Origin: Flavobacteriaceae bacterium
Lineage (GTDB): Bacteria; Bacteroidota; Bacteroidia; Flavobacteriales; Flavobacteriaceae
Reading direction: 5' to 3'
Assembly: GCA_029243385.1 (NCBI GenBank)
Contig: JAQWSC010000006.1
Coordinates: forward strand, 1-64,000
Length of the DNA: 64,000 nucleotides
Position 1 is the stretch's first letter; each line of letters begins with the position of its first letter. The notes under the pieces are model-generated. The model was not told where the DNA came from and ran no database searches. It was given only the letters and a program-made list of their open reading frames with translations. A program made the translations under genes and the position numbers. Below, piece after piece: positions 8,807 through 17,921 of the stretch.

Positions 8807-10453
8807 TTAGTCTAAAAAGTCTGGATTTGAGTTCAATTCTGCTGCAGGAATTGGGAAATAATCATGTGCTTCTGGACTATAAACTTTTGCAGCTTCAACA
8901 AATTCTTTTATCTTTTTTAATGATCCGTGAACTGCAGAATCGTATTCGTAAAGTACTTTGCCATCTATTGTATAGGATTTAGCTGCCAATCGCTCGTATT
9001 GTTCTTTAACTTTTCCCCAACGCGTAAGGTCTTCCCAACGTATATCGTGTCCCTCAAACATAAGTTCAAGAGGGCGTTCGACCCACATGATGTGCTCCAT
9101 TAAGGAATCAGTATCATAATCTGCTTCGGTCAAAGGAAGTACTCCTGCACGAGTACGAATGGCGTTTACCATATCCAATGCTTCTGTAAAGTCGCCTGCA
9201 GTTTGTAGGAGACATTCTGCGTACAACAACATAACATCAGCCAAACGAATAACGCGCTCATTAATTCCAGAGACACTTTGATCGCTTTCAAGCGGTAGAT
9301 GCCAGTTTTGAAATTTCTTTAAATACGACGCTTCACTGTTGTTGTATGCTCCTCCTGTATTTGACGGAAGTTGATACATAGTCGTATTATCATCATCAGC
9401 GATAGCTACGGATACCGATGTCCGAATCGAGTACTGAGCCGTTCCCGTTCGTGAAGCATTAATCGGATTTGTCATATCCATGATGTCATTTTTAAAAAGC
9501 ATGGTCATGTAATAGGAAGGCATAACAGTTCGATACCCACCTCCCTGAGTTGTTGCTAAACCAATTGCTCTATTAGTGGCCTCTGAGCCCGTAGGTCCGT
9601 CTTGAGCACCAAATGAAGTTCCTGGCTTAGCATCGATAGAGAAGGCTACCTCAAAAATAGACTCACTGTTAAACTCGTGCTCCTCATCAAAATTATCGCC
9701 AATATTTGCGGTTAGTTCATACAAATTGCTGTTGATAATTTCCTTAAAATAATCTCTAGCACCGCCATAATTTTTTTCGTTTAGATGCAGCTTAGCAAGC
9801 ATGGCCGTTGCAGCACCCCAAGTGGCTCTTCCCAAGTCAGCACTATCGTCATAAGACTGTGGTAAATTTTGATATGCATACTCTAAATCTTTAAGAATAA
9901 GCGCATATACTTTACTCGCTGGAGATGGTTTTTTATAAAAATCATTTCTCATCTCAGGAACATCAGTGTGAATGATGACACTGCCACCGTTATACCCTCT
10001 GTATAGCGAATTGTAAAAGAATGCACGTAAAAACCTCGCCTCAGCTTCAATTTGCGTACTAACAGCTGAACTCATCTCTATATTGCCTAAATTCGATAAA
10101 ACTTGATTGGCCCGATAGATGCCAATATATGCATCACGCCAACGAAGACTAACAATTTCTGTGTTCTCATTATATGTAAGTGTATTTAAGCTAATGGCGT
10201 TAGCGTTCCAATTATTGGGTCGGCCAATATCAGAACGTACGGGATGTTGAATAGCTGAGGAGCCGCCCAACATTCCTTGCAATTGTAACGCAGCATAAGT
10301 CGCTATTAATCCCTTTTGGATATCGTCCTCTGATGACCAAAAAGAAGCTGCACTTAGATCATTGGGATTTTCAATGTTAAGATAATCCTCATCACAACTA
10401 GAAAAGAAAAGGATTACAACTATCAATAAAGTGTATGTGTTAAATAATTTCAT
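8807..10453 (-). CDS. susD: SusD/RagB-family outer-membrane lipoprotein
   Basis: A 548-residue SusD homologue that caps the SusC channel and binds incoming glycan. It has a lipoprotein signal (FFSSCDEDYLN), an N-terminal SusD region (ENPNDLSAASFW), the TPR-like helical core (EAEARFLRAFFYNSLYR, AMLAKLHLNEKNY) and the family's C-terminal segment (MLLYAECLLQ, RTRAGV, ERPLELMFEGHDIRWEDL). Length is normal for the family. The gene begins 17 bases after the susC stop and ends just ahead of the glycan-binding lipoprotein gene, the usual susC-susD-SGBP order. Family assignment is certain. The symbol denotes the family, not a proven starch system, and substrate specificity comes only from the neighbouring galactanases. 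Confidence 0.95.
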   Translation of the reverse strand: MKLFNTYTLLIVVILFFSSCDEDYLNIENPNDLSAASFWSSEDDIQKGLIATYAALQLQGMLGGSSAIQHPVRSDIGRPNNWNANAISLNTLTYNENTEIVSLRWRDAYIGIYRANQVLSNLGNIEMSSAVSTQIEAEARFLRAFFYNSLYRGYNGGSVIIHTDVPEMRNDFYKKPSPASKVYALILKDLEYAYQNLPQSYDDSADLGRATWGAATAMLAKLHLNEKNYGGARDYFKEIINSNLYELTANIGDNFDEEHEFNSESIFEVAFSIDAKPGTSFGAQDGPTGSEATNRAIGLATTQGGGYRTVMPSYYMTMLFKNDIMDMTNPINASRTGTAQYSIRTSVSVAIADDDNTTMYQLPSNTGGAYNNSEASYLKKFQNWHLPLESDQSVSGINERVIRLADVMLLYAECLLQTAGDFTEALDMVNAIRTRAGVLPLTEADYDTDSLMEHIMWVERPLELMFEGHDIRWEDLTRWGKVKEQYERLAAKSYTIDGKVLYEYDSAVHGSLKKIKEFVEAAKVYSPEAHDYFPIPAAELNSNPDFLD

Positions 10454-10470
10454 TTGTGGTTGTTTAATCG

Positions 10471-13400
10471 TTAGAATGAAATGGATAATCCGGTTAGGTA
10501 TGTAGCAGAAACAGGATAATTTCCTCTATCCAGTCCACCAGTAAAGGGGTTGTTGCTGCCAACTTCAGGATCGAAACCTGTATAATCAGTAAATGTAATT
10601 GGATTTTGAGCGCTTACATAGATACGTAGTTTGTCAACGCCTATTTTTTTGAGAATATCTTCTTTAAGCGAATAACCTAGAATGATGTTTCGCACACGCA
10701 AGAATGAACCATCCTCAAGGAATAAGTCTGTTGATGTTTGTATATTCGGATGTTCAATGTTCGAACGTGGTGTGGGAATATTGGACGTTGGATTAACATC
10801 CGTCCAACTATATACCAAGTCTCTATGGCGTTTCATGCTGTAAGCAAATTGTTTTGAACCGTTGTAAATCGTGCTTCCCTCTACGCCATATAACTGAACA
10901 GATAGATCAAAAGCCTTATAGTCCATATCGATAGTAAATCCATATTCAAAGTCTGGCTGGTAAGAGCCTTTAAATACTTTATCGTCTGCTGTAAGTGCTC
11001 CATCGTCATCAGTATCCACATATCGTAAATCTCCTTTTTGAGCGGTAGGAACCAACTCCTGATAAGTACTTAGCTCTGCGTCTGTTTTAATGGTTCCAGC
11101 TGTTTCATAAACCTTAAATGCTCCTACAGGCAACCCGGCCTCAAGCACCGCAACAGGTTCTGTTTGTCCAGTTCGGACTATATTTGGGTAACCATCGAAA
11201 ATAAATTCATCTTCTCTTGATAGGCTAATTACTGTATTTTCATTTTTGGTAAATGTCGCACCAAACTTGACACGAACATCACCAAAATCTTGATTTAAGT
11301 GACCTGCGATTTCGACTCCCTTGTTTTGAAGGTTTCCAACATTGGTCAGGAATCGATCATAGGTTTGTCCGCTAACAGGCGTAGAACCGGCAGAGATTGG
11401 CGGAATGATAGCCAACAACATGTCTTTTTTATCTTGCTCGTATATATCAATTACTAAACCTGCTTTGCCTCGCTGAAAGTCAAGATCGATACCATAATTT
11501 TTACTGATATTGGATTCCCACTTTAGGTTAGGATCTGCATATCCCGGTTGGGTCATACCCGGCACCAGATTGCTTCCAACACCTAATGGATAGTCAACAT
11601 TTGAAATAACAACTGGACTATAGGCGTAAGGTGGTATTCTGTCACTTCCTGTGGTTCCATAACCAAAACGTATTTTAGCCATGGATATTTTGTCTTTTAA
11701 ACTTCCAAAAAACGGCTCGTTTGATAAGTTCCATGCACCTGAAATAGATGGAAACAGTCCGTAACGTTCTGAGGTTCCAAAATTACTCGACCCGTCGCGA
11801 CGTATCACTGCCGTCAACATATACTTCCAATTATAATTATAGTTTATCCTACCTATGTATGAAATACTATTGGTTTTATTGATAAAGTGTGTGGCTACAA
11901 TTGGCTCTCCGTTGCCTAGCACAGGTGTGATATTATTAGATATGTTATCAGCACCAGTTCTATAAAATTCATAAGAGGTCTTTTCGTATGTATTTCCTAA
12001 AAGAATTTTAACATGGTGTTTATTAAAACTCTTGTTGTAATTCAAAGTAAATTCAGCAATACTTCTGTTGTTGGTGCCATCTCCAAGTCTGAGCTGGGCA
12101 TTGTAGTTACTTGCCGTGGGGTTTTCTACGCCTTCTTCATTGTAAATTAGAAAGCTTGGATTAAAAAATCGATCTTTTTTACTGTAATAAGATTTACCAA
12201 GATTTGCACCAAGTTTTAATCCGTCGATTACTTCATAATTTAAGCGTACATTTCCGTTAAATGAATTGATATTGGTTTCATTTTGTTGCTTGAGTTTACC
12301 TGCAAAATTTGAAATATTCTCAGGACTTGTACCACCAATGGTAAAGCTTTCACTGCTCGCATCTAGAGGTCTTCGATATGGCTGAAGTCGAATGGCGTCA
12401 TAAATAAGCGCATAGGGTTCTTTGTTTTGATCGCTAATATTAACACTCAGGTTTGCTTGTGCGCTAAACTTATTCTTTTTAAAATAAGTATTAGACCGTA
12501 AAGAATATTTTTCGAAGTCCGAGTTATACAAGGATCCGTCTTGACAAAAATAAGTGGCAATAACATTGTATGTGAGTCCATTTTTACCACCGCCTACACT
12601 CACTGAATGATTTTGAATAGGCGCCATATCTACCTGTAGGTCACCCATCCAGTCAGTATTATACAATAAGCCGTCTTTATTAAATTCAAGGGGATCAAAC
12701 GTGTTGGTTTCTTGGTATCGATACAATATATCGTTGATGTATAAAGACTCTGATGTATTCGCCAATGCGATTCCAGAATTTATATTTTGCATACCATAAT
12801 ACGAATCCAAGCTTACTTTCATTTCGCCTTCTTTTCCTTTTTTGGTAGTGATTAGAATCACACCTCCGGAAGCTCTGGATCCATAAATAGATGCGGATGC
12901 ACCGTCTTTTAAGACCTCTATTGACTCTATTTCTTGTGGAGTAATGTTTGGATTTTCGATATAGGTAACTCCATCAACAACGTATAAGGGTCCAGAACCA
13001 CCTTCCTGAAATGAGGTGATACCACGGATGGTTATTTGAGCATTCTCTCCTGGTGCTGAATTGCCTTGACGTACGCTAACACCTGCCATTCTTCCCTGTA
13101 AGGACGATGCGAAATCGGAGGTTGCTGTCTTAATAATATCTTCAGATTTTACAGAGGCAACTGCGCCTGTGAGTTCTCGTTTTTTCATAGTTCCATAACC
13201 GACAACGATCACTTCGTCTAACCCAGTAGTACTGGTTTCCATAACAACATTATGGGTTGTTTGGGAAACCAAAACCTTGGTTTCCATCATGCCTATATAA
13301 GTAAATACGAGCGTCAAGCCATCCGGAACTTGTATCGAATAAAAACCATCAAAATCTGTGGAAGACCCCATATCTGTCCCTTCAATTTGTATATTCACTC

Positions 13401-13557
13401 CTGGAATAGGCTGGCCATCATCAGAACCTATAACTGTTCCTCTAACAGTTGTGTTTTGTGCATGAACAGCAAAGCTTAACAAGCAAATGAATATATACAC
13501 AGTAATACTGAAAAATTTTCGGTCCGTGTAATTCTCAATCTTTATTAATTCTCTCAT
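10471..13557 (-). CDS. susC: SusC/RagA-family TonB-dependent transporter
   Basis: A 1028-residue outer-membrane transporter for oligosaccharides. A signal peptide (about 1-34, ending in VHAQ) is followed by a carboxypeptidase-regulatory-like domain (VRGTVIGSDDGQPIPGV). The TonB box and plug start come next (DEVIVVGYGTMKKRELTGAV), then the plug (IYGSRASGGVILITTKKG) and a 22-strand-type barrel that runs to the C-terminal aromatic LTGLSISF. It is complete and of normal length. It is the first gene of the leftward operon and faces the regulator gene across 203 bases, so its promoter must lie there. Partners are the SusD lipoprotein and TonB-ExbBD, which are not in this window. The cargo is predicted to be oligosaccharides made by the GH86 enzymes. 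Confidence 0.96.
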   Translation of the reverse strand: MRELIKIENYTDRKFFSITVYIFICLLSFAVHAQNTTVRGTVIGSDDGQPIPGVNIQIEGTDMGSSTDFDGFYSIQVPDGLTLVFTYIGMMETKVLVSQTTHNVVMETSTTGLDEVIVVGYGTMKKRELTGAVASVKSEDIIKTATSDFASSLQGRMAGVSVRQGNSAPGENAQITIRGITSFQEGGSGPLYVVDGVTYIENPNITPQEIESIEVLKDGASASIYGSRASGGVILITTKKGKEGEMKVSLDSYYGMQNINSGIALANTSESLYINDILYRYQETNTFDPLEFNKDGLLYNTDWMGDLQVDMAPIQNHSVSVGGGKNGLTYNVIATYFCQDGSLYNSDFEKYSLRSNTYFKKNKFSAQANLSVNISDQNKEPYALIYDAIRLQPYRRPLDASSESFTIGGTSPENISNFAGKLKQQNETNINSFNGNVRLNYEVIDGLKLGANLGKSYYSKKDRFFNPSFLIYNEEGVENPTASNYNAQLRLGDGTNNRSIAEFTLNYNKSFNKHHVKILLGNTYEKTSYEFYRTGADNISNNITPVLGNGEPIVATHFINKTNSISYIGRINYNYNWKYMLTAVIRRDGSSNFGTSERYGLFPSISGAWNLSNEPFFGSLKDKISMAKIRFGYGTTGSDRIPPYAYSPVVISNVDYPLGVGSNLVPGMTQPGYADPNLKWESNISKNYGIDLDFQRGKAGLVIDIYEQDKKDMLLAIIPPISAGSTPVSGQTYDRFLTNVGNLQNKGVEIAGHLNQDFGDVRVKFGATFTKNENTVISLSREDEFIFDGYPNIVRTGQTEPVAVLEAGLPVGAFKVYETAGTIKTDAELSTYQELVPTAQKGDLRYVDTDDDGALTADDKVFKGSYQPDFEYGFTIDMDYKAFDLSVQLYGVEGSTIYNGSKQFAYSMKRHRDLVYSWTDVNPTSNIPTPRSNIEHPNIQTSTDLFLEDGSFLRVRNIILGYSLKEDILKKIGVDKLRIYVSAQNPITFTDYTGFDPEVGSNNPFTGGLDRGNYPVSATYLTGLSISF

Positions 13558-13760
13558 TGGTTGATATTGTTTAATAAGAAGTTTTGGTTAAATCATGAAT
13601 CAAATAAAAATAAATTAGGACCAAAGCCCTTTTGATAATGTTCTTTTTTGTGCTTTAAATTATCAAAAATCAAACATTAAGGCGTTTTAATTAGTATTTT
13701 TATATTATTTGAATAAATAACTGTAATTTAGTTAAAAAAAAGACTAATTCTTTAAACTTT
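13558..13760. promoter_or_regulatory. Divergent promoter region between susC and the hybrid regulator
   Basis: This AT-rich stretch must hold the promoters of both divergent genes. Its most notable element is a perfect 10-bp inverted repeat, ttttgataat at 630-639 of this kilobase (13630-13639) and attatcaaaa at 13659-13668, separated by 19 bases. It could be an operator for the AraC-type domain of the adjacent regulator or a hairpin in the susC leader. No exact TAnnTTTG box with a spaced TTG was found for either gene. Confidence 0.4.
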
Positions 13761-16700
13761 ATGAAAAAGGTAACCGGTTGTTTTTTTTATTATATCTTAT
13801 TTGTTGCTTTCATAGGTTACAGTCAATATGAAACATACATTTTTAAGAATTTTACTGCTAAAGATGGTCTTTCACAACACGATATTAATTGCATCACACA
13901 AGACAATGAGGGGTTTTTGTGGTTTGGCACCAATAATGGACTGAACAAATTTGACGGATACAGTTTTAACGTATTTAAGCCCATCAATGGAAATGACACC
14001 TCTTTATTAGGCAGAATAGTACAAGACATCAAAACAGACTCGTTTGGAAACTTATGGATCGCAACATTAGACGGAGGACTAAACATGTATAATTCAAAAA
14101 CAGAGCGCTTTACAAGTTTTGACTCCGTCATTCCACAGATGGGTAGCTATGCTAACAAAATTACAATTAGTAGCGATGGTGTATTGTGGGTTCAATTCAA
14201 ATCCAAAGTTTGCTATGCTATAATCAAAGAAAATGTTGATGAAATGGAGTTTGTCCCACTAAAGAATGTGGATAAGTCAATTAAAGAAGGGAGTGTAAAG
14301 AGAATTTACAACAAAAACAAAATCGTTTTTTACCAAACCAATCAAGACACTTATGCTTTAAAATACACCCTAACGGAATCACGCATACAAGACATTTCTT
14401 TTCAGCTGCACAAGGACAACTATTTTTTATCACAAATAGAAGGTGCTAATGGCTCCAAATGGATTTTGAAAGAAAGCAATATAAGCTACCAACATAAAGG
14501 TTTGAAAATAGCTGTTTCAGCTACCGTAACCGATGAAGTCGCCACAATTGATGCAAAGGGTGCACTTTGGTGTATAATTGAAGATAGACTATCTTCAGTA
14601 ACATTAGATAAAGGAATGCTCCGTATAGACACCATTGATTTTGAAAATCTAGATTTTTTAACTCTTAAAAATAACTCTGTAAAATCTATTTTTTTGGATA
14701 AAACCGGTAATCTTTGGGTTGGTACCAACGGAGGAGGTATATACAAAAAAACAAACAATGTATTTGATTTTGGTCACTTTGACAAAGACAGCTCTCCCAA
14801 TAGTTTGGGTGGAAATAAAATTAGGAGTTTGCACGAAGATCAATTTGGAAATCTATGGATAGGAACAGAAGGAGGTGGGCTCAGTTTTTTAAATCGCAAG
14901 AACAAGAAATACGACTTTTTTAATGTGTTTACTTCCTCCAAAGATAATCGTGGACTGAGTTCAAAGAAAGTTTTTTCTATTTCCGAAAATATTGTTGATA
15001 GTAATAATTCTACACTCTGGTTTTCAACCGAAAATGGAGGGCTAAACATGCTTCAAGTAAATCGAAATGCTTCACCTAAATCATTTCGATTCACAAAATA
15101 CAACAAGCCCACTAAAGATGGAAGCAGTGTTTTTTACAGAGCTATTCACTCTATTTTGGGAGAAGAAAAGAATCAACTCTGGATTGGTTATTATGGCTAT
15201 GGTTTGGGCTTGGCTAAATGGACCGGTGATGGGAAAAATATAAAATTTACCTTTATAGATTCACCAAACGAAAACAAGCAATTATCGGGAAAGATAATTC
15301 GTGATATTTACAGAGATAGTTATGGGGTTTTGTGGTTGTCAACTAACAATGGCTTAAACAAACTGGATGAAAACAGCACAGATATTTCTAAAAGTACTTT
15401 TGTTTCCTATCAGCACGACCCAAAAGATATAACCAGTATAGGAAGCAACTATACCTTGCAAATTTTTGAAAGTGAAGACAAAACGCTTTGGATTGGAACA
15501 ATCGGGGGTGGACTCAACAAAATGTTACGTACTGCAGACGGGTCGGTTATAGGGTTTAAGCGCTACAATCGACAAAATTCTCTTTTCCCTGACGATGTTA
15601 TCAATTCCATTACAGAAGACAACAAAGGTGTTTTATGGGTAGGCACTAATAATGGCCTAATTGCATTTAATCCAAAAAACGAAACCTACAAAACCTACGC
15701 AGTTAGCGGATTGCAAAATCCAGAAATGAGTGAAATTTCGGCACTTAAAAGAAATAACGGAGAACTGATCTTTGGTGGAATCAATGGAATAAATGTATTC
15801 ACTCCAAACAATAACGCCTATATTGACATCGCACCAGCAACCGTACTAACAAGGCTAAATGTCATGTACGAACCCATAAGACCACTTGAATCCATCGATG
15901 GCAAAGTGCACTTAGAAAGCAGTATTACACATTCCGAACATCTTTTTTTAGATTCGAACTTAAACAACTTTTCATTAAGTTTTTCTGCACTTCATTTTGA
16001 CAATCCATCACTTAATAAATACAAGTACAAACTCGAAGGATTCGACAAAGAATGGATTGAGACCTCTTCAGACTTAAGAATTGCCAATTATACCAACATA
16101 CCAGCTGGTGATTATGTGTTTGATGTTTATGGAAGTAACGACAATGGAACTTGGTCAAGCGAACCTGCATCATTAAAGGTTACCGTATTTCCACCATGGT
16201 ATAGCACAGCCTATGCCAAAATACTTTACGTTATTTTATTTTTTATTGTGCTATTTCTTTCTGGTCAGTATACCCTTATCGAAATCCGGCGAAAGCGTAA
16301 ATTAGAGTTTGACCGGCTTGAAAAAGAAAAGGAAAAAGAATTAAATACAGCAAAACTCGAATTCTTTACCAACATATCGCATGAATTGCGCTCACCACTT
16401 ACGCTTATTCTTGGACCCGTCGAAAAACTCATTAATAAAGTAGATTCGCTTAAAAAAGAAGATCGTTTGAAATTATACTCGACAATTCAACGAAATGCAG
16501 ACTATCTTCTCAAGCTTACCAAACAACTCTTGGATTTTAGGAAACTAGAACAAGGAAAAACGCAGCTCGCTTGTGCACACATAAATATCATAGGCAGTGT
16601 TGAGAAAATAACTAGTCAATTTTATCCATTAGCAGACAAAAAGAATATATCGATTGAGTATGATTTTCCTAAAGAAAAAATATTTGCATGGATTGATATA

Positions 16701-17921
16701 AATAAACTAGAAAAAATTGTGCATAATATATTGTCGAACGCTGTAAAATTTACCCCTATAAAAGGAAAAATAAGTATTAAAGTAGTTTCCAAAAATGCTA
16801 GCGAAAACTACCCTGAAGGACATGTAGCCATAGGTGTTACAGACAACGGCTTGGGAATTAATTCAAAAGATTTAAAAAATATTTTTACACGCTTTTATCA
16901 GGCCGATAATCAACATAAAAGGAATCAAGGGGTTGGTATAGGATTGTCCTTTTCACAAAGTTTAGCAAAAATTCACGGTGGAAAAATACGCGTTAAAAGC
17001 AAGCCAGGAGAAGGGAGCTCATTTACACTTGAATTACCCTTGGGTGCTGCGCACTTATCATCCGAGCAAATGATCGACAACAAAAAACTTGTCTTAACTA
17101 CTTTAGACATCCCTGCACAAGAGGTGGAGCCCAAATATGAAATTGTTTCTTATGAAAACAGCGACAAACCTACACTTCTAATTATTGAAGATAATCTTGA
17201 AATAAACCACTATATCGCTACTGAACTAAGCGATAAGTATGCTGTTATAAGTTGTATAGAAGGGAGTAAAGGGCTTGAAGTCGCACGAGAAAAATATCCG
17301 GATATTATCATTAGCGATATTATGATGCCAGGAATGGATGGAATTGAAGTCTGTCGGGAAGTAAAAAATGACGTGAGTACAAATCATATTCCGTTTATCT
17401 TACTTTCTGCGAAAACAACAAATGAGTCTCGAGTTGAGGGACTCCAAGCGGGTGCAGATGTTTATTTGATAAAGCCATTTAATATGGACGTCTTAAAAAT
17501 GCAAATAAATTCATTACTTGAAAACAGAAAAAGAATTCACGAAGAGTTTAAAAAAGCTCCTTTTGAACCCAATTTAGTGGATGTTATTGGTGTCGAAGAA
17601 CAATTTGTTCAGAAAGTTATTTTGGAAATAGAGCGTAATATGGACAATTCATCCTTTACGACTAAGGAGCTTGCTGAAAATATAGGAATGAGTAGAACAA
17701 CTTTTTACAACAAGACCAAATCAATAACTGGGTTAAAACCCACTGAATTTGTCCGAAACTATAGACTCAAAATCGCTGCGCAATATTTAGAAAAAGGGTT
17801 TAGCGCCAAAGAAAGTATGCACAAAACAGGATTTAATACTGCTGGATACTTTACGCAGTCATTCAAGGCTTTATACAATATGACCCCTTCTGAGTATACC
17901 ACCAAGTTTAAAAGCGCTTAA
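13761..17921 (+). CDS. Hybrid two-component system sensor/AraC regulator (HTCS)
   Basis: A 1386-residue membrane regulator that joins sensor kinase, receiver and DNA-binding parts. In order: signal peptide (1-21); two periplasmic propellers of Reg_prop repeats (DGLSQHDINCITQDNEGFLW, then many LWIGT units) to about 720; a Y_Y_Y domain (KYKYKLEGFDKEW); one membrane span near 815-835; HisKA with His874 (ISHELRSPL); HATPase with DNGLGI and GVGIGL boxes; a receiver with Asp1186 (ISDIMMPGMDG); and a C-terminal AraC-type helix-turn-helix (FTTKELAENIGMSRTTFYNK). Such proteins sense a periplasmic oligosaccharide and switch on the local PUL. It is transcribed away from susC and is probably the controller of both leftward operons. 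Its stop shares a TTAA with the GH2 stop. All key residues are intact. Confidence 0.96.
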   Translation: MKKVTGCFFYYILFVAFIGYSQYETYIFKNFTAKDGLSQHDINCITQDNEGFLWFGTNNGLNKFDGYSFNVFKPINGNDTSLLGRIVQDIKTDSFGNLWIATLDGGLNMYNSKTERFTSFDSVIPQMGSYANKITISSDGVLWVQFKSKVCYAIIKENVDEMEFVPLKNVDKSIKEGSVKRIYNKNKIVFYQTNQDTYALKYTLTESRIQDISFQLHKDNYFLSQIEGANGSKWILKESNISYQHKGLKIAVSATVTDEVATIDAKGALWCIIEDRLSSVTLDKGMLRIDTIDFENLDFLTLKNNSVKSIFLDKTGNLWVGTNGGGIYKKTNNVFDFGHFDKDSSPNSLGGNKIRSLHEDQFGNLWIGTEGGGLSFLNRKNKKYDFFNVFTSSKDNRGLSSKKVFSISENIVDSNNSTLWFSTENGGLNMLQVNRNASPKSFRFTKYNKPTKDGSSVFYRAIHSILGEEKNQLWIGYYGYGLGLAKWTGDGKNIKFTFIDSPNENKQLSGKIIRDIYRDSYGVLWLSTNNGLNKLDENSTDISKSTFVSYQHDPKDITSIGSNYTLQIFESEDKTLWIGTIGGGLNKMLRTADGSVIGFKRYNRQNSLFPDDVINSITEDNKGVLWVGTNNGLIAFNPKNETYKTYAVSGLQNPEMSEISALKRNNGELIFGGINGINVFTPNNNAYIDIAPATVLTRLNVMYEPIRPLESIDGKVHLESSITHSEHLFLDSNLNNFSLSFSALHFDNPSLNKYKYKLEGFDKEWIETSSDLRIANYTNIPAGDYVFDVYGSNDNGTWSSEPASLKVTVFPPWYSTAYAKILYVILFFIVLFLSGQYTLIEIRRKRKLEFDRLEKEKEKELNTAKLEFFTNISHELRSPLTLILGPVEKLINKVDSLKKEDRLKLYSTIQRNADYLLKLTKQLLDFRKLEQGKTQLACAHINIIGSVEKITSQFYPLADKKNISIEYDFPKEKIFAWIDINKLEKIVHNILSNAVKFTPIKGKISIKVVSKNASENYPEGHVAIGVTDNGLGINSKDLKNIFTRFYQADNQHKRNQGVGIGLSFSQSLAKIHGGKIRVKSKPGEGSSFTLELPLGAAHLSSEQMIDNKKLVLTTLDIPAQEVEPKYEIVSYENSDKPTLLIIEDNLEINHYIATELSDKYAVISCIEGSKGLEVAREKYPDIIISDIMMPGMDGIEVCREVKNDVSTNHIPFILLSAKTTNESRVEGLQAGADVYLIKPFNMDVLKMQINSLLENRKRIHEEFKKAPFEPNLVDVIGVEEQFVQKVILEIERNMDNSSFTTKELAENIGMSRTTFYNKTKSITGLKPTEFVRNYRLKIAAQYLEKGFSAKESMHKTGFNTAGYFTQSFKALYNMTPSEYTTKFKSA

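Noticed and set aside
13558-13760. Standard TAnnTTTG promoters for susC and the HTCS gene
   Set aside because: Only near-matches with a wrong internal spacing (TA-nnn-TTTG) were found, so no box was annotated.
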